A DNA stretch of 64,000 nucleotides from Caulobacteraceae bacterium (lineage in GTDB: Bacteria; Pseudomonadota; Alphaproteobacteria; Caulobacterales; Caulobacteraceae): positions 1-64,000 of the forward strand of contig CANJPZ010000003.1 of the NCBI GenBank assembly GCA_947476325.1, given 5' to 3'. Made by a program: the position numbers and the translations under genes. Each line of letters begins with the position of its first letter. The first letter of the stretch is position 1. This document shows positions 10,515 through 21,705 of this stretch, piece after piece. Under the pieces are notes generated by a model, which ran no database searches, had not been told where the DNA came from, and was given only the letters and a program-made list of their open reading frames with translations.

Positions 10515-10814
10515 ATGGCCAGCATCGACGGCAACTGGGACGTCACCGTGAACTCGCCCATGGGCGCGCAAAATATCAAAATGATGCTCAAGGCTGAGGG
10601 CGGGACTCTGACGGGTACGCTGGCCGGCGCCATGGGGTCGACCGAGGTGACCAACGGCGCTGCCGACGGCGATACCTTCTCGTTCGAAGCCAAGATCACC
10701 GAGCCCTTTGCGATCAACATTTCGGTCGCCGGAACGGTTGATGGCGATGCCCTGTCAGGCCAGGTCAAAACCCAGGGCTTCGGGGCCTTCCCGATGAAGG
10801 GCGTTCGGGCCTAA
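10515..10814 (+). CDS. small beta-rich hypothetical protein
   Basis: The 99-residue product begins MASIDGNWDVTVNSPMGAQ and alternates short polar strands with Gly/Asp turns (GGTLTGTLAG, NGAADGDTFSFEAKIT, GTVDGDALSGQVK), suggesting a small all-beta domain. No signal peptide or membrane segment is visible. A GAGGA ribosome site sits 8 nt before the ATG. It lies between the exported paralogue pair and prfA. Similar small proteins with internally repeated GNW and DGD patterns occur in alphaproteobacteria, but I cannot name a function. Confidence 0.7.
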   Translation: MASIDGNWDVTVNSPMGAQNIKMMLKAEGGTLTGTLAGAMGSTEVTNGAADGDTFSFEAKITEPFAINISVAGTVDGDALSGQVKTQGFGAFPMKGVRA

Positions 10815-10870
10815 CGTCTCCTTCGCGAAGGGACTAGCGGCGCAGGGCCGGTCCGCCTAAATCAGCGCCC

Positions 10871-11947
10871 ATGCAATTGCCTCAGGCACGACTCGACCAG
10901 GTTCTCGACCGCTTCCGCCAGGTGGAAGCGCGGATGGGGGCTGCCTCGGACGGGACCGAGATCGTCAAACTTTCAAAAGAGCATGCAGAGATCAAACCCG
11001 TGGCCGACGCCGTGCTGGCGCTGGAAAGGGCGCGGGGCGAACTGGCCGATCTGAAAGAGATGGCCGAGGGCGACGATGCCGACATGGCCGCCATGGCCAA
11101 CGATGAATATCATGCGCTGAAGGAGCGCATGCCCGACATCGAACGCGATGTGGCCCTGTTGCTGGCCCCGCGCGATGCCGACGAGAATGCTTCGGCGATC
11201 CTGGAAGTGCGCGCCGGCACCGGCGGCGATGAGGCGGCGCTGTTCGCGGGCGATCTGTTCCGCATGTACAGCCGCTATGCCACGACACGTGGCTGGAGGG
11301 TCGAAGTCGACAGCGTCTCCGAGGGCGAAATGGGCGGCTACAAGGAAATCATCGCCACCATCACCGGCGACGGCGTCTTTGGCCGGCTGAAGTTCGAAAG
11401 CGGCGTGCACCGCGTCCAGCGCGTGCCCGACACCGAGGCGCAAGGCCGAATCCACACCAGCGCCGCGACCGTCGCCATTCTGCCGGTGGTCGAGGACGTC
11501 GACATTGTCATCAATGACGCCGACATCCGCATCGACACCTACCGCTCGTCCGGCGCCGGCGGCCAGCACGTCAACAAGACCGATTCGGCAGTGCGCATCA
11601 CCCACATGCCCTCTGGGATCGTCGTCACCTCATCGGAAAAGAGCCAGCACGAGAACCGGCGCAAGGCCATGGCCAACCTGAAGGCCAAACTCTACGACAC
11701 CCAGCGTCAGGCCCTGGACAATGCCCGGTCCGATGCACGCAAGAGCCAGGTCGGTTCGGGAGATCGCTCGGAGCGCATCCGCACCTACAACTACCCGCAA
11801 GGCCGGGTCAGCGACCACCGCATCAACCTGACCCTCTACAACCTGCCCAAGATCATGGAGGGCGAAGCCCTCGACGACGTGATCAATCCCCTCATCGCCG
11901 AAGACCAGGCCGCAAGGCTGGCGACGCTCGAGGACGAGTTCGGCTGA
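10871..11947 (+). CDS. prfA: peptide chain release factor 1
   Basis: RF1 reads UAA and UAG in the ribosomal A site and triggers hydrolysis of peptidyl-tRNA. The 358-residue protein has the N-terminal helical domain, the codon-recognition domain beginning around [16 protein letters not shown], and the catalytic GGQ at residues 230-232 ([11 protein letters not shown]). The C-terminal motif [14 protein letters not shown] is typical. Its glutamine is the usual substrate of PrmC, which is encoded two genes downstream in the same direction. Confidence 0.97.
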   Translation: MQLPQARLDQVLDRFRQVEARMGAASDGTEIVKLSKEHAEIKPVADAVLALERARGELADLKEMAEGDDADMAAMANDEYHALKERMPDIERDVALLLAPRDADENASAILEVRAGTGGDEAALFAGDLFRMYSRYATTRGWRVEVDSVSEGEMGGYKEIIATITGDGVFGRLKFESGVHRVQRVPDTEAQGRIHTSAATVAILPVVEDVDIVINDADIRIDTYRSSGAGGQHVNKTDSAVRITHMPSGIVVTSSEKSQHENRRKAMANLKAKLYDTQRQALDNARSDARKSQVGSGDRSERIRTYNYPQGRVSDHRINLTLYNLPKIMEGEALDDVINPLIAEDQAARLATLEDEFG

Positions 11948-12015
11948 CAGCTTGCCTGTCAGGCGCTGTTCATGCGCCTGCGTTCATCTAAGCTTGACCG
12001 CAAGAGGAGCGCGCC

Positions 12016-12744
12016 ATGGATCGCCGACTGTTTCTGCTGCTCACGTCCGGAGGGCTTTTCGCCGCGTCCGACGCGTTTTCACAAAATCTCGGACGAGCGC
12101 TGGGCTCCGCGCTCGGGTCGGGCCCCTCAAAAGGGCTGACCGGCGCCCAGGCGGAGGGCGGTCTGCGCGAGGCCTTGAGTAATGGCGCTGTCAACGCCGT
12201 CCTGCGGGTGGGCAAAACCGACGGCTACTGGCGCGATGACAAGATTCGCATTCCACTGCCCGGCGTGCTGGGCCAGACCCAGCGCACCCTCGGACGGATT
12301 GGCCTGTCCGGGCCTCTGGATGACCTGCATCACAAGGTCAACGGTGCGGCGGAAAAGGCTGCGCCCCAGGCTCGCGACATGTTCGTCGGCGCGATCCGTT
12401 CGATGACCGTCGAGGATGCCGTTGGTCTGGTTCGGGGCGGAAACACCAGCGGCACGGACTATCTGAAGAACAAGACGACGCCCCAACTGACCACCCTGTT
12501 CCGCCCGCCCATGGCCAGCGCCCTGGGCTCGACCGGTGCCCTGCAGTCGCTGGACCGCGTGGTGGCCGGCAACAAGCTTGGCGGCGCCATGGGCAAAAGC
12601 CCCAGTGACACCCTTACCGACTTCGCGGTCGGCAAGGCGCTCGATGGCCTGTTCTACTATGTGGGCGAGGAGGAGCGCGCGATCCGCACCAACCCCGCCA
12701 AACGGACCAGCGACCTTCTCAAGAAGACGTTCGGCGGGTTATAG
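12016..12744 (+). CDS. DUF4197 family exported protein
   Basis: The 242-residue product starts with a signal sequence (MDRRLFLLLTSGGLFAASDAFS) and then shows the DUF4197 pattern: an AEGGLREALSNGAVNAVLRVGKTDGY segment, a helical central part with AAPQARDMFVGAIRSMTVEDA, a FRPPMASAL segment and a C-terminal DFAVGKALDGLFYYVGEEE. Members are periplasmic or lipid-anchored proteins without an established role. It is inserted between prfA and prmC, on the same strand. AGAGGAGCGCGCC precedes the ATG. Confidence 0.8.
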   Translation: MDRRLFLLLTSGGLFAASDAFSQNLGRALGSALGSGPSKGLTGAQAEGGLREALSNGAVNAVLRVGKTDGYWRDDKIRIPLPGVLGQTQRTLGRIGLSGPLDDLHHKVNGAAEKAAPQARDMFVGAIRSMTVEDAVGLVRGGNTSGTDYLKNKTTPQLTTLFRPPMASALGSTGALQSLDRVVAGNKLGGAMGKSPSDTLTDFAVGKALDGLFYYVGEEERAIRTNPAKRTSDLLKKTFGGL

Positions 12745-12785
12745 ACAGGGTTCCCTCAAGTTGAGGGCGGGGCTATTCCTCCAGA

Positions 12786-13664
12786 ATGCCCATGACCCTC
12801 GTCAAAGCTTGGACCTCGGCCCGTGACCGCCTCACGGTGGCGGGTGTGGACTCGCCCGTCATCGACGCCCGGCTGCTGGTCGAGGCGGCCGGCGGCGTGA
12901 CCCGGCTGGACATCGTCACCGACCCGCAGCGCCTGGTGGGCGATGAAGCTCTGGCCATCCTTGACGCCTATGTGGAACGCCGGGCCCGCCGCGAGCCGGT
13001 CAGCCGCATTCTGGGCCGCAAGGGGTTCTGGAAGATTATGGTCGGTGTCGGCCCCCATGTTTTGTCGCCCCGGCCTGAGAGCGAAGTCATCGTCGAACAG
13101 GTGTTAAAGGGTTTCCCGGAGGCCATGGCGTTCAACGTCCTGGACCTGGGCGTCGGCTCGGGCGCGATCGTACTGGCCATCCTGGCCGAACGGCCAGCGG
13201 CCAGAGGACTGGGCGTCGATATCTCGGAAGAGGCTCTGGCCACGGCGCGGGAAAACGCGGCCAACCTCGATTTGAACAATCGCCTGGCACTGCTGCGCGG
13301 CGACTGGACCGCGGGCCTGGCTGAGTCCTCGTTCGATGTGGTGGTCTCCAACCCGCCCTATATCGAAACCGGCGTGATCGGCACCCTCGATCCCGAGGTG
13401 CGTGAGCATGATCCGCATCTGGCGCTGGACGGCGGTGCCGACGGACTGGACGCCTATCGTGAGCTGGCGGCGGAAATCCTACGGGTGCTGAAACCCGGCT
13501 CGCCGTTCTTTGTCGAAATCGGCGCCGATCAGAAGGCCGCGGTCGAAGCGCTGTTCAGGGAAGCGGGCGCGCAGGGCGTTGTCACCATCCAGGATCTTTC
13601 GGCTCGCGACCGGGTCGTAACCGGCTTCAAGAAAGCCCTTGGAATCCCGGCCGGTATTGGATAG
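12786..13664 (+). CDS. prmC: release factor glutamine N5-methyltransferase
   Basis: PrmC (HemK) methylates the glutamine of the GGQ motif of RF1 and RF2 using SAM. The 292-residue protein has an N-terminal helical release-factor-binding domain, the PVSRILGRKGFW substrate-recognition segment, a SAM-binding VLDLGVGSGAIVLAIL loop and the catalytic NPPY at residues 189-192. The family usually follows prfA directly; here a DUF4197 gene separates them. A close DUF4197 stop (41 bp upstream) suggests co-transcription. Confidence 0.95.
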   Translation: MPMTLVKAWTSARDRLTVAGVDSPVIDARLLVEAAGGVTRLDIVTDPQRLVGDEALAILDAYVERRARREPVSRILGRKGFWKIMVGVGPHVLSPRPESEVIVEQVLKGFPEAMAFNVLDLGVGSGAIVLAILAERPAARGLGVDISEEALATARENAANLDLNNRLALLRGDWTAGLAESSFDVVVSNPPYIETGVIGTLDPEVREHDPHLALDGGADGLDAYRELAAEILRVLKPGSPFFVEIGADQKAAVEALFREAGAQGVVTIQDLSARDRVVTGFKKALGIPAGIG

Positions 13665-13876
13665 ATCATAGGTGTCTCCACCAAATCGCGACGGATCATC
13701 CGACGGAACGGATGGCGCTGCGGGACGCCAGACAAGGCGTCAACAGTTGGCGGAAGACGAGGAATCAGCATCGTTTTTGAGGGCCATGGATCGACGCCCG
13801 TAAACCCGGCACCCGATCTTAGAATTCCAGAAAACCACAGGCCGGCCCATCCGAGGGCCTAGGACCACGGGCGCAT

Positions 13877-14851
13877 ATGAGAGACTTCAAAGGCATGAAA
13901 CGGCAACGCGGTCGCAATCGCGGCAGCGGTGGCAACAACAAGCCGCAGCAGCATAACGCCAACCGCGCGTTCGATTCGAACGGTCCGGAAGGCATCAAGG
14001 TGCGCGGCAACGCCCAGCACGTATTCGACAAGTACCAGCAGCTGGCGCGCGACGCCTCCAGCGGCGGCGACCGGGTTCTGGCCGAGAACTATCTGCAGCA
14101 CGCCGAGCACTATTTCCGCCTGATCCGCGCCACCCAGCCGAACCGGGCTATCACCGATATCGTCGGCCGCGATACCTTCTCGTCCGGCTATGACATCGAT
14201 TTCGAGGACGAAAGCGGCGCCCAGGCTTATGCCGAAGTCGAGCAGCCCGAAGCCGGTCAGAGCGATCAGCAGAACGGCCAGGACAACAACGGCCAGCGTC
14301 AAAACGGCGATCGTCCGCAGAACGAACGCTATCAGAACGACCGCCCGCGCGAAGACCGCAACAACGGCGGCGGTGATCGTCCCCGCTATGACCACCAGAA
14401 CCGCAATCGCGATGATCGCCCCAGAGATGACCGGCCCAGAGATGACCGGCCCAGAGACGACCGTCCCGGGGACGACCGCCCACGCGATGACAATCAGAAC
14501 CAGAACCGCAGCGAACGTCCCCGTGAGGAAGGCCAGGGCCAGAACCGCAACCGCGACCGCTATGAAGGCCGCCGCAACCGCGATGACCGTCCGGCCCGCG
14601 AAGAGGTCCGCGATCCTCTGGCGGTGGTCGAGCCCCAGGCCACGCCTTTGCCAAAGGCCAAGCCCGAGGCGCCGAAGGAAGCAGCGCCCCGACTGCGGTC
14701 CAGCGAAGGCGATGAAAGCCACGCGCCGGCCTTCCTGAGGGTTCGCCCCCAGGTTCCGGCCCCGGCTGCTGAAGTCCCGGCCGACGCCGAAGCCAAACCC
14801 AAGCGCCGCCGAGCCAAAGCCAGCGACGCACCGGCTTCCGAAGAAGCCTAG
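13877..14851 (+). CDS. DUF4167 protein with low-complexity Arg/Asp/Asn tail
   Basis: The N-terminal 80 residues are the DUF4167 domain common in alphaproteobacteria (KRQRGRNRGSG, NRAFDSNGPEGIKVRGNA, VFDKYQQLARDASS, GDRVLAENYLQHAEHYFR). The rest is a charged, disordered tail with DRPRDD-type repeats, many Asn/Gln/Arg residues and a C-terminal Ala/Pro/Lys segment, suggestive of an RNA-associated protein; this is inference. ATG 13877 gives 324 residues, while ATG 13895 (MKRQRGRN) has a better placed AAGG and may be the real start. A large open frame on the opposite strand is a composition shadow. Confidence 0.8.
   Translation: MRDFKGMKRQRGRNRGSGGNNKPQQHNANRAFDSNGPEGIKVRGNAQHVFDKYQQLARDASSGGDRVLAENYLQHAEHYFRLIRATQPNRAITDIVGRDTFSSGYDIDFEDESGAQAYAEVEQPEAGQSDQQNGQDNNGQRQNGDRPQNERYQNDRPREDRNNGGGDRPRYDHQNRNRDDRPRDDRPRDDRPRDDRPGDDRPRDDNQNQNRSERPREEGQGQNRNRDRYEGRRNRDDRPAREEVRDPLAVVEPQATPLPKAKPEAPKEAAPRLRSSEGDESHAPAFLRVRPQVPAPAAEVPADAEAKPKRRRAKASDAPASEEA
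14411..14485 (+). repeat. five 15-bp tandem repeats in the DUF4167 gene
   Basis: Five consecutive units related to GATGACCGGCCCAGA encode repeats of (R/D)-D-D-R-P. The second and third units are identical; the outer ones differ at a few positions. Confidence 0.85.
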
Positions 14852-14863
14852 GAATTCGCAGTC

Positions 14864-14894
14864 CCGCTCATCCCCACTTTGCGGGGGCGAGCGG
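14864..14894 (+). terminator. hairpin after the DUF4167 gene
   Basis: CCGCTC (14864-14869) pairs with GAGCGG (14889-14894), and an inner CCCC/GGGG block extends the stem. It is followed by CCAATTTG without a clean T run, so termination is likely but not certain. Confidence 0.4.
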
Positions 14895-14968
14895 CCAATT
14901 TGCCTCTGTGCAACCTTGCGCAGCTTAGCCTAAGCTCCTCCAAACCAGATTCCTGGAGGGGATGCGCC

Positions 14969-16264
14969 ATGACTGACAGCTTCACACTGGATCGCCGTGC
15001 TCTGATCGCCGGACTTGGCGCCGCAGCCGCGGTCGCGCCGTCCTTCGCCCGCGCCGCGGTCAAGGACTATCCCCAGGTCCAGGCCTTCCTTGACAAATAT
15101 GTCGACGGCAAACAGCTGGCCAATTGTGTGGTGGCCGTGGCCCGCGGCAATCGACCCGTGGAATACTTCAGCAAGGGCAACCTGGCGCTCGACGCCAATA
15201 TCGCGGCTGGTCCGTCCAGCATCTACCGCGTCTATTCGATGTCCAAGCCGGTCACCGGGGCGACCTTCATGGCCCTGGTCGAGCGCGGCATCCTGCGGCT
15301 TGATCAACCGATCTCCGACATCCTGCCCGAGTTCGCCAATCCCAAGGTGATGCTGAACGGTAATCTCGAGACCACCCGGCCAGCATCGGGCCCGATCCTG
15401 ATGCGGCATCTGGTGACCCATACTTCGGGCCTGTCCTACGGCATTGGCCAGGGACCGCTGGCCGCGGCTTATAACAGCTATGGCCTGGGCGCGGGCGGGC
15501 GCGGCGTGGCGGCGGGCAAGGTGCGGCCCACGGACGTGTTCCCGCCGGCGCGGGATCTGGAGACGTTTGGACGCCGGCTCGCCACCCTGCCGCTCAACAA
15601 CGATCCGGGGACGGTGTTCGAGTATTCCGTGGGCCTGGATCTGATGGGCCTGATCATCCAGCGCGCGTCTGGTATGCCGTTCTACGACTATATGAGACAG
15701 GTCATCCTCGATCCGCTCGGCATGGTCGACACCGATTTCGTGGTCATGGGCTCAAAGAAAAACCGGCTTACATCCGTCTATGCCGGACGGAACGGCAGCC
15801 TCAGCGTCAACGACGACCGCAACAACAGTCCCTTCAGTCGTGACCGCGACCTTCCGTCCGGCGGCGGCGGCCTGACCTCGACGGCTCAGGACTATGTGAA
15901 GTTCTGCCAGATGCTGATGAACGGCGGGACGCTGGGGCGCGCCAGGATTCTGAAGGCGGAGAGCGTGGAAACCTTCCGCACCAACCACATGGGCGCCGCC
16001 ACCATTCCCGCCAGGGGGACTTCGCCCGGCGCCGGCAACGGGTTCGGCGTCGCCGTCCAGGTGCTGGGCGCCAAATCAGCGGCGGGCGAGGGCGCAGGCA
16101 CCTACGGCTGGGACGGCGCGGCCGGAACCACCATGTGGATCGATCCGGTCAACAACGTCAGTGTTGTCGGCTTGGTGCAGATCCAGGGCGGGACCAGCAT
16201 CCACGCGCCCCTGCGCGAGGCCGTCTACAAGGATTTTCGCACGCTTGGCGCGTTAAAGGCCTAA
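14969..16264 (+). CDS. serine hydrolase, beta-lactamase/esterase family
   Basis: The 431-residue protein has a Tat-like leader (DRRALIAGLGAAAAVAPSFARA) and the class C beta-lactamase/DD-peptidase fold. The nucleophile motif S-x-x-K is SMSK (about residues 91-94), a YxN-equivalent region follows the FEYSVGLD segment, and a GWDGAAGT segment stands near the third active-site strand. Related proteins are periplasmic esterases, transesterases (EstB, LovD) or peptidases. A GGAGGGG site precedes ATG 14969. The substrate cannot be told. The true antibiotic-hydrolysing role is less likely because the KTG motif is not evident. Confidence 0.88.
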   Translation: MTDSFTLDRRALIAGLGAAAAVAPSFARAAVKDYPQVQAFLDKYVDGKQLANCVVAVARGNRPVEYFSKGNLALDANIAAGPSSIYRVYSMSKPVTGATFMALVERGILRLDQPISDILPEFANPKVMLNGNLETTRPASGPILMRHLVTHTSGLSYGIGQGPLAAAYNSYGLGAGGRGVAAGKVRPTDVFPPARDLETFGRRLATLPLNNDPGTVFEYSVGLDLMGLIIQRASGMPFYDYMRQVILDPLGMVDTDFVVMGSKKNRLTSVYAGRNGSLSVNDDRNNSPFSRDRDLPSGGGGLTSTAQDYVKFCQMLMNGGTLGRARILKAESVETFRTNHMGAATIPARGTSPGAGNGFGVAVQVLGAKSAAGEGAGTYGWDGAAGTTMWIDPVNNVSVVGLVQIQGGTSIHAPLREAVYKDFRTLGALKA

Positions 16265-16274
16265 CTGTCCTGTG

Positions 16275-16306
16275 GTCTTGTGTGGCTGACTTGCCACACC
16301 TACATC
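16275..16306 (+). promoter_or_regulatory. possible heat-shock (sigma-32) promoter of clpB
   Basis: CTTG at 16277-16280 and CCTACAT at 16299-16305 are separated by 18 bp and lie about 65 bp before the clpB start. The pair resembles an alphaproteobacterial sigma-32 promoter; expected by the role of clpB but weak on sequence alone. Confidence 0.35.
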
Positions 16307-16371
16307 CGAGGCGGCGCGGGTTGTGCTTGATCAAGGCAACCCGCCGTTAAAGGCGCCAGAGTGGGACCATC

Positions 16372-18951
<2,580 letters not shown>

Positions 18952-18994
18952 CTCTAGACCCCCGTCCTCTAGGCCCCCGTCCTCTAATCCCCCA

Positions 18995-19046
18995 TCATCC
19001 TCGCGCTTGTCGCGAGGTTCCATACGCGCAACAAGCGCGAGGATGA
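18995..19046. repeat. REP-like palindromic element
   Basis: A perfect 16-bp inverted repeat (18995-19010 with 19031-19046) surrounds a 20-bp loop, and an inner alternative stem CCTCGCG/CGCGAGG (18999-19005 with 19011-19017) gives a two-armed fold. It follows clpB. Two copies of CCCCCGTCCTCTA precede it. The form is that of dispersed extragenic palindromes, and may also serve as the clpB terminator. Confidence 0.7.
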
Positions 19047-19063
19047 CGGTGAGGGAGAGCGGA

Positions 19064-19621
19064 GTGCCGGAGGTCACCGAAGACCTCCGGGTGGCCAGAA
19101 CCCGCACCGCGATGCATCAGACGTTCCTCGATCTGGTGGCCGAGCGGCCCTATGACGAAATTACCGTTGCCGAGGTCATCACCCGCGCCGACGTGGGCCG
19201 CTCCACCTTTTACCAGCACTATTCCAGCAAGGACGAAATCCTTCGCGCCGTCATGGCCGGCGGGTTCTCGGCGCTGGCCGATACGGTCGACGGCGGGCTG
19301 CACGATGAACACCTCGAGGCCTGGCTCGGCATATTCTGGGACAACCGGCGGGCGGGCCGCATCATGCTGGTCGGCCAGATACAGGTGTTCATCGCTCGCC
19401 AGCTGGCCGGGATGGTCGAAGAGCGGCTGGAACGCCTCGCGGCCTCGTCGCCTGAGCGTCCGTCTGCCGCGACAAAGCTGGTTGCAGCCATGATCGCCGA
19501 AGGACAACTGGGTCTCATCCATGCCTGGATTATGGGCCAGACCGCCGCCACGCCGGAGGCTCTGGCGCAAACCCTGCGTCTTTCCGCGCAGGGCCTTACC
19601 CGGGCCCTGTACGGCCGCTGA
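19064..19621 (+). CDS. TetR/AcrR family transcriptional regulator
   Basis: The N-terminal helix-turn-helix is clear (TFLDLVAERPYDEITVAEVITRADVGRSTFYQHYSSKDEIL), followed by a helical ligand-binding domain, 185 residues in all. GTG 19064 is chosen because GAGGGAGAGC lies just before it; the earlier ATG at 19043 sits inside the palindromic repeat. The first codons hold a perfect 9-bp inverted repeat (19067-19075 with 19082-19090), which could form a hairpin in the mRNA. It converges with the oxidoreductase gene, leaving 3 bp between stops. The ligand and targets are unknown. Confidence 0.88.
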   Translation: MPEVTEDLRVARTRTAMHQTFLDLVAERPYDEITVAEVITRADVGRSTFYQHYSSKDEILRAVMAGGFSALADTVDGGLHDEHLEAWLGIFWDNRRAGRIMLVGQIQVFIARQLAGMVEERLERLAASSPERPSAATKLVAAMIAEGQLGLIHAWIMGQTAATPEALAQTLRLSAQGLTRALYGR

Positions 19622-19624
19622 CGG

Positions 19625-20620
19625 TCAGGCGTTCACGTCCACCACCACGCGCCCGCGCACCTGGCCGGCGATGATCTTTTCGCCCAGGCCGATGACCTGC
19701 GACAGGGTCGTCCGCTCGGTCATGGAATCCAGCAGGGCCATGTCCAGGTCACTCGCCAGGCGCGCCCAGGCATCCTTGCGGTCGGGGATCGGCCGCATGA
19801 CCGAATCGACCCCGGCCAGGGTGACGTTGCGCAGGATGAACGGCGCGACCGAAGCCGGCAGGTCCATGCCCTGGGCCAGGCCACAGGCGGCGACGCAGCC
19901 GCCGTACTTGGTCTGGGCCAGGACGTTGGCCAGGGTGTGGCTGCCGACCGCATCGATGCCAGCCGCCCAGCGCTCCTTGCCCAGCGGCCGCCCCGGTGAG
20001 GACAGTTCGGACCGGTCGATTACCTCGGCGGCGCCCAGCTTCTTCAGGTAATCGCCCTCGCTCTCGACCCGGCCGGTTGAGGCGATGACCCGATAGCCGA
20101 GCTTGGCCAGGATCGCGACCGCGACCGAACCCACGCCGCCGGCCGCGCCAGTAACGATGATGTCGCTGCGATCCGGGGTGATCCCGTTCTTTTCAAGCGC
20201 CATGACGCACAGCATGGCGGTGTAGCCGGCCGTCCCGATGGCCATGGCGCGGGCGTTGTCGATGGCGTCCGGCGCCTTGATCAGCCAGTCACCCTTGACC
20301 CGTGCGACCTGGGCGAACCCGCCGTTCCAGGTCTCGCCGACGCCGAACCCGTTGAGGATCACCCGGTCGCCGGCCGCAAAGCCGTGGTGGGAAGAGGCCT
20401 CGACATAACCGGCGAAATCGATGCCGGGGATCAGCGGCCACACCCGCACGACCGGCGCCTTGCCGGTCAGGGCCAGGCCATCCTTGTAGTTCAGGGTGGA
20501 GTATTCCACCCGCACGGTGACATCGCCGTCCATCAGATCGGCGGGGGTCAGGTCGACCAGATCGGCGCTCTGGCCGGCCTCGGTTTTGGACAGGCGAATG
20601 GCGCGGAAGGTATCGGACAT
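19625..20620 (-). CDS. acuI: YhdH/AcuI family NADPH-dependent acryloyl-CoA reductase-like oxidoreductase
   Basis: The 331-residue protein is a medium-chain dehydrogenase/reductase without the zinc ligands, with [26 protein letters not shown], the cofactor loop [14 protein letters not shown] and the C-terminal RGRVVVDV of the YhdH/YhfP quinone oxidoreductase group. AcuI members reduce acryloyl-CoA to propionyl-CoA with NADPH. The start has GAGGAG 9 nt upstream. It is transcribed leftward and converges on a TetR gene. Substrate assignment within the group is inference. Confidence 0.85.
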   Translation of the reverse strand: MSDTFRAIRLSKTEAGQSADLVDLTPADLMDGDVTVRVEYSTLNYKDGLALTGKAPVVRVWPLIPGIDFAGYVEASSHHGFAAGDRVILNGFGVGETWNGGFAQVARVKGDWLIKAPDAIDNARAMAIGTAGYTAMLCVMALEKNGITPDRSDIIVTGAAGGVGSVAVAILAKLGYRVIASTGRVESEGDYLKKLGAAEVIDRSELSSPGRPLGKERWAAGIDAVGSHTLANVLAQTKYGGCVAACGLAQGMDLPASVAPFILRNVTLAGVDSVMRPIPDRKDAWARLASDLDMALLDSMTERTTLSQVIGLGEKIIAGQVRGRVVVDVNA

Positions 20621-20659
20621 GGGGCTGGACTCCTCGATTTGAGCGCCTTCAAAGTCGGT

Positions 20660-20671
20660 TTGTGATCACAA
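20660..20671. promoter_or_regulatory. 12-bp perfect palindrome upstream of acuI
   Basis: TTGTGATCACAA lies 40 bp upstream of the acuI start codon, in its likely promoter. Its half-sites resemble CRP-like TGTGA/TCACA but without the usual six-base spacer, so which factor might bind is open. Confidence 0.35.
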
Positions 20672-20743
20672 GACAAGACTCCGTCTTTGCGGGCGCGCAT
20701 TCCGGGTCTAGGGTCGGGCTAGGAGTAGGGGCAGGTAGACGGT

Positions 20744-21232
20744 ATGGCTGACGAGACGCCACAGGACTTGATGCGCTACGACGCCATGGCCCAGGACGCC
20801 CTGCGCGGCGTGGTCAAGGCGGCGTTGAAGCGTGCAGCGGCGCCGGGCGGCCTGCCGGGCGCGCACCATTTCTACATCACCTTCAAGACCGAGGCGCCTG
20901 GCGTCTCCGGCCCGCCGGACATTTTGGGCAAGTACCCCGACGAAATGACCATCGTCCTGCAGCACCAGTACTGGGACCTAGCGCCGGGCGAGACCTTTTT
21001 TACCGTGACCCTGAAATTTGGCGGTGAGCCGCAGAAACTGTCGATCCCCTATGCAGCCGTGACCCGGTTTTATGACCCGTCGGTCCAGTTCCTGCTGCAG
21101 TTCGAGGCCCCGGCCATCGAGGCGGAAAAAAAGCCCGCCAGGCGCGTTCGGACAGCCCCGGAATCAACGGGCGAAATCGAACCGGACAACGAGCCCAAGG
21201 TCGTTTCTCTCGATCAGTTCCGGAAAAAATGA
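20744..21232 (+). CDS. sspB: ClpXP adaptor SspB, alphaproteobacterial type
   Basis: SspB tethers ssrA-tagged and some other substrates to ClpXP. This 162-residue protein has the SspB substrate-binding core (HHFYITFKTEAPGV, DILGKYPDEMTIVLQHQYWDL, FFTVTLKFGGEPQKLSIPYAAVTRFYDPS, FLLQFE), then a flexible linker and a C-terminal VVSLDQFRKK that corresponds to the ClpX-binding tail. Its stop overlaps the following thioesterase start by 4 bp. In Caulobacter ClpXP also degrades CtrA, which is encoded later in this window. Confidence 0.92.
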   Translation: MADETPQDLMRYDAMAQDALRGVVKAALKRAAAPGGLPGAHHFYITFKTEAPGVSGPPDILGKYPDEMTIVLQHQYWDLAPGETFFTVTLKFGGEPQKLSIPYAAVTRFYDPSVQFLLQFEAPAIEAEKKPARRVRTAPESTGEIEPDNEPKVVSLDQFRKK

Positions 21233-21702
21233 CCGAGGTTGCGTCCGCAGTCGCCGCCGAGCTTTCCGACGCCCAGATTCTGGCCCGTTTTCAGGGCGCG
21301 ACCCGAATTCCACCGGGTTCGGCCACAGTTGGTTTTCGTATGCTGGCGGTGCGCCGCGCGGACATGACAGTCGAAATCGGTTTTGACGCCGCTGCAGAAA
21401 AGTTCGCCAATCCGATGGGGCAGATCCAGGGCGGCTATCTTTGCGCCATGCTGGACGAGGCCATGAGTGTCGCGGTCGGAGTCGCCTCCAACATGACCTG
21501 TGTCGCCCCGACCGTCGAAATGAAGACCAGTTTCCTGCGCCCCGCCATGCCAGGACCATTGCGGGCGGTGGGCCGGGTGGTCAAATACGGCCGCACCATC
21601 GCCTTCACCGAAGGGGAGATCTTCGATGCCGAAGGCCGCCTGCTCGCCAAGGCCAGCGGCACGGCAATTCCGACCCCCTTTGCCAATTTCAGAAAGGGCT
21701 GA
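21229..21702 (+). CDS. PaaI-type hotdog-fold thioesterase
   Basis: The 157-residue protein has the hotdog core with the PaaI-like pattern NPMGQIQGGYLCAMLDEAMSVAV, in which the Gly-Gly turn and the following acidic residue form the active site, and TVEMKTSFLRPA further on. These enzymes hydrolyse acyl-CoA thioesters. It overlaps the sspB stop (ATGA), so translational coupling is likely. The acyl group is unknown. Confidence 0.88.
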   Translation: MTEVASAVAAELSDAQILARFQGATRIPPGSATVGFRMLAVRRADMTVEIGFDAAAEKFANPMGQIQGGYLCAMLDEAMSVAVGVASNMTCVAPTVEMKTSFLRPAMPGPLRAVGRVVKYGRTIAFTEGEIFDAEGRLLAKASGTAIPTPFANFRKG

Positions 21703-21705
21703 CCC

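Noticed and set aside
13859-14722. Minus-strand frame that looks like a multi-span membrane protein over the DUF4167 gene
   Set aside because: The hydrophobic residues come from the complement of Asp/Arg/Asn codons in the low-complexity tail; DUF4167 on the plus strand is clear.
16326-16335. CTTGATCAAG palindrome upstream of clpB
   Set aside because: Ten bases of palindrome alone are weak evidence, and no matching half-sites were found nearby.
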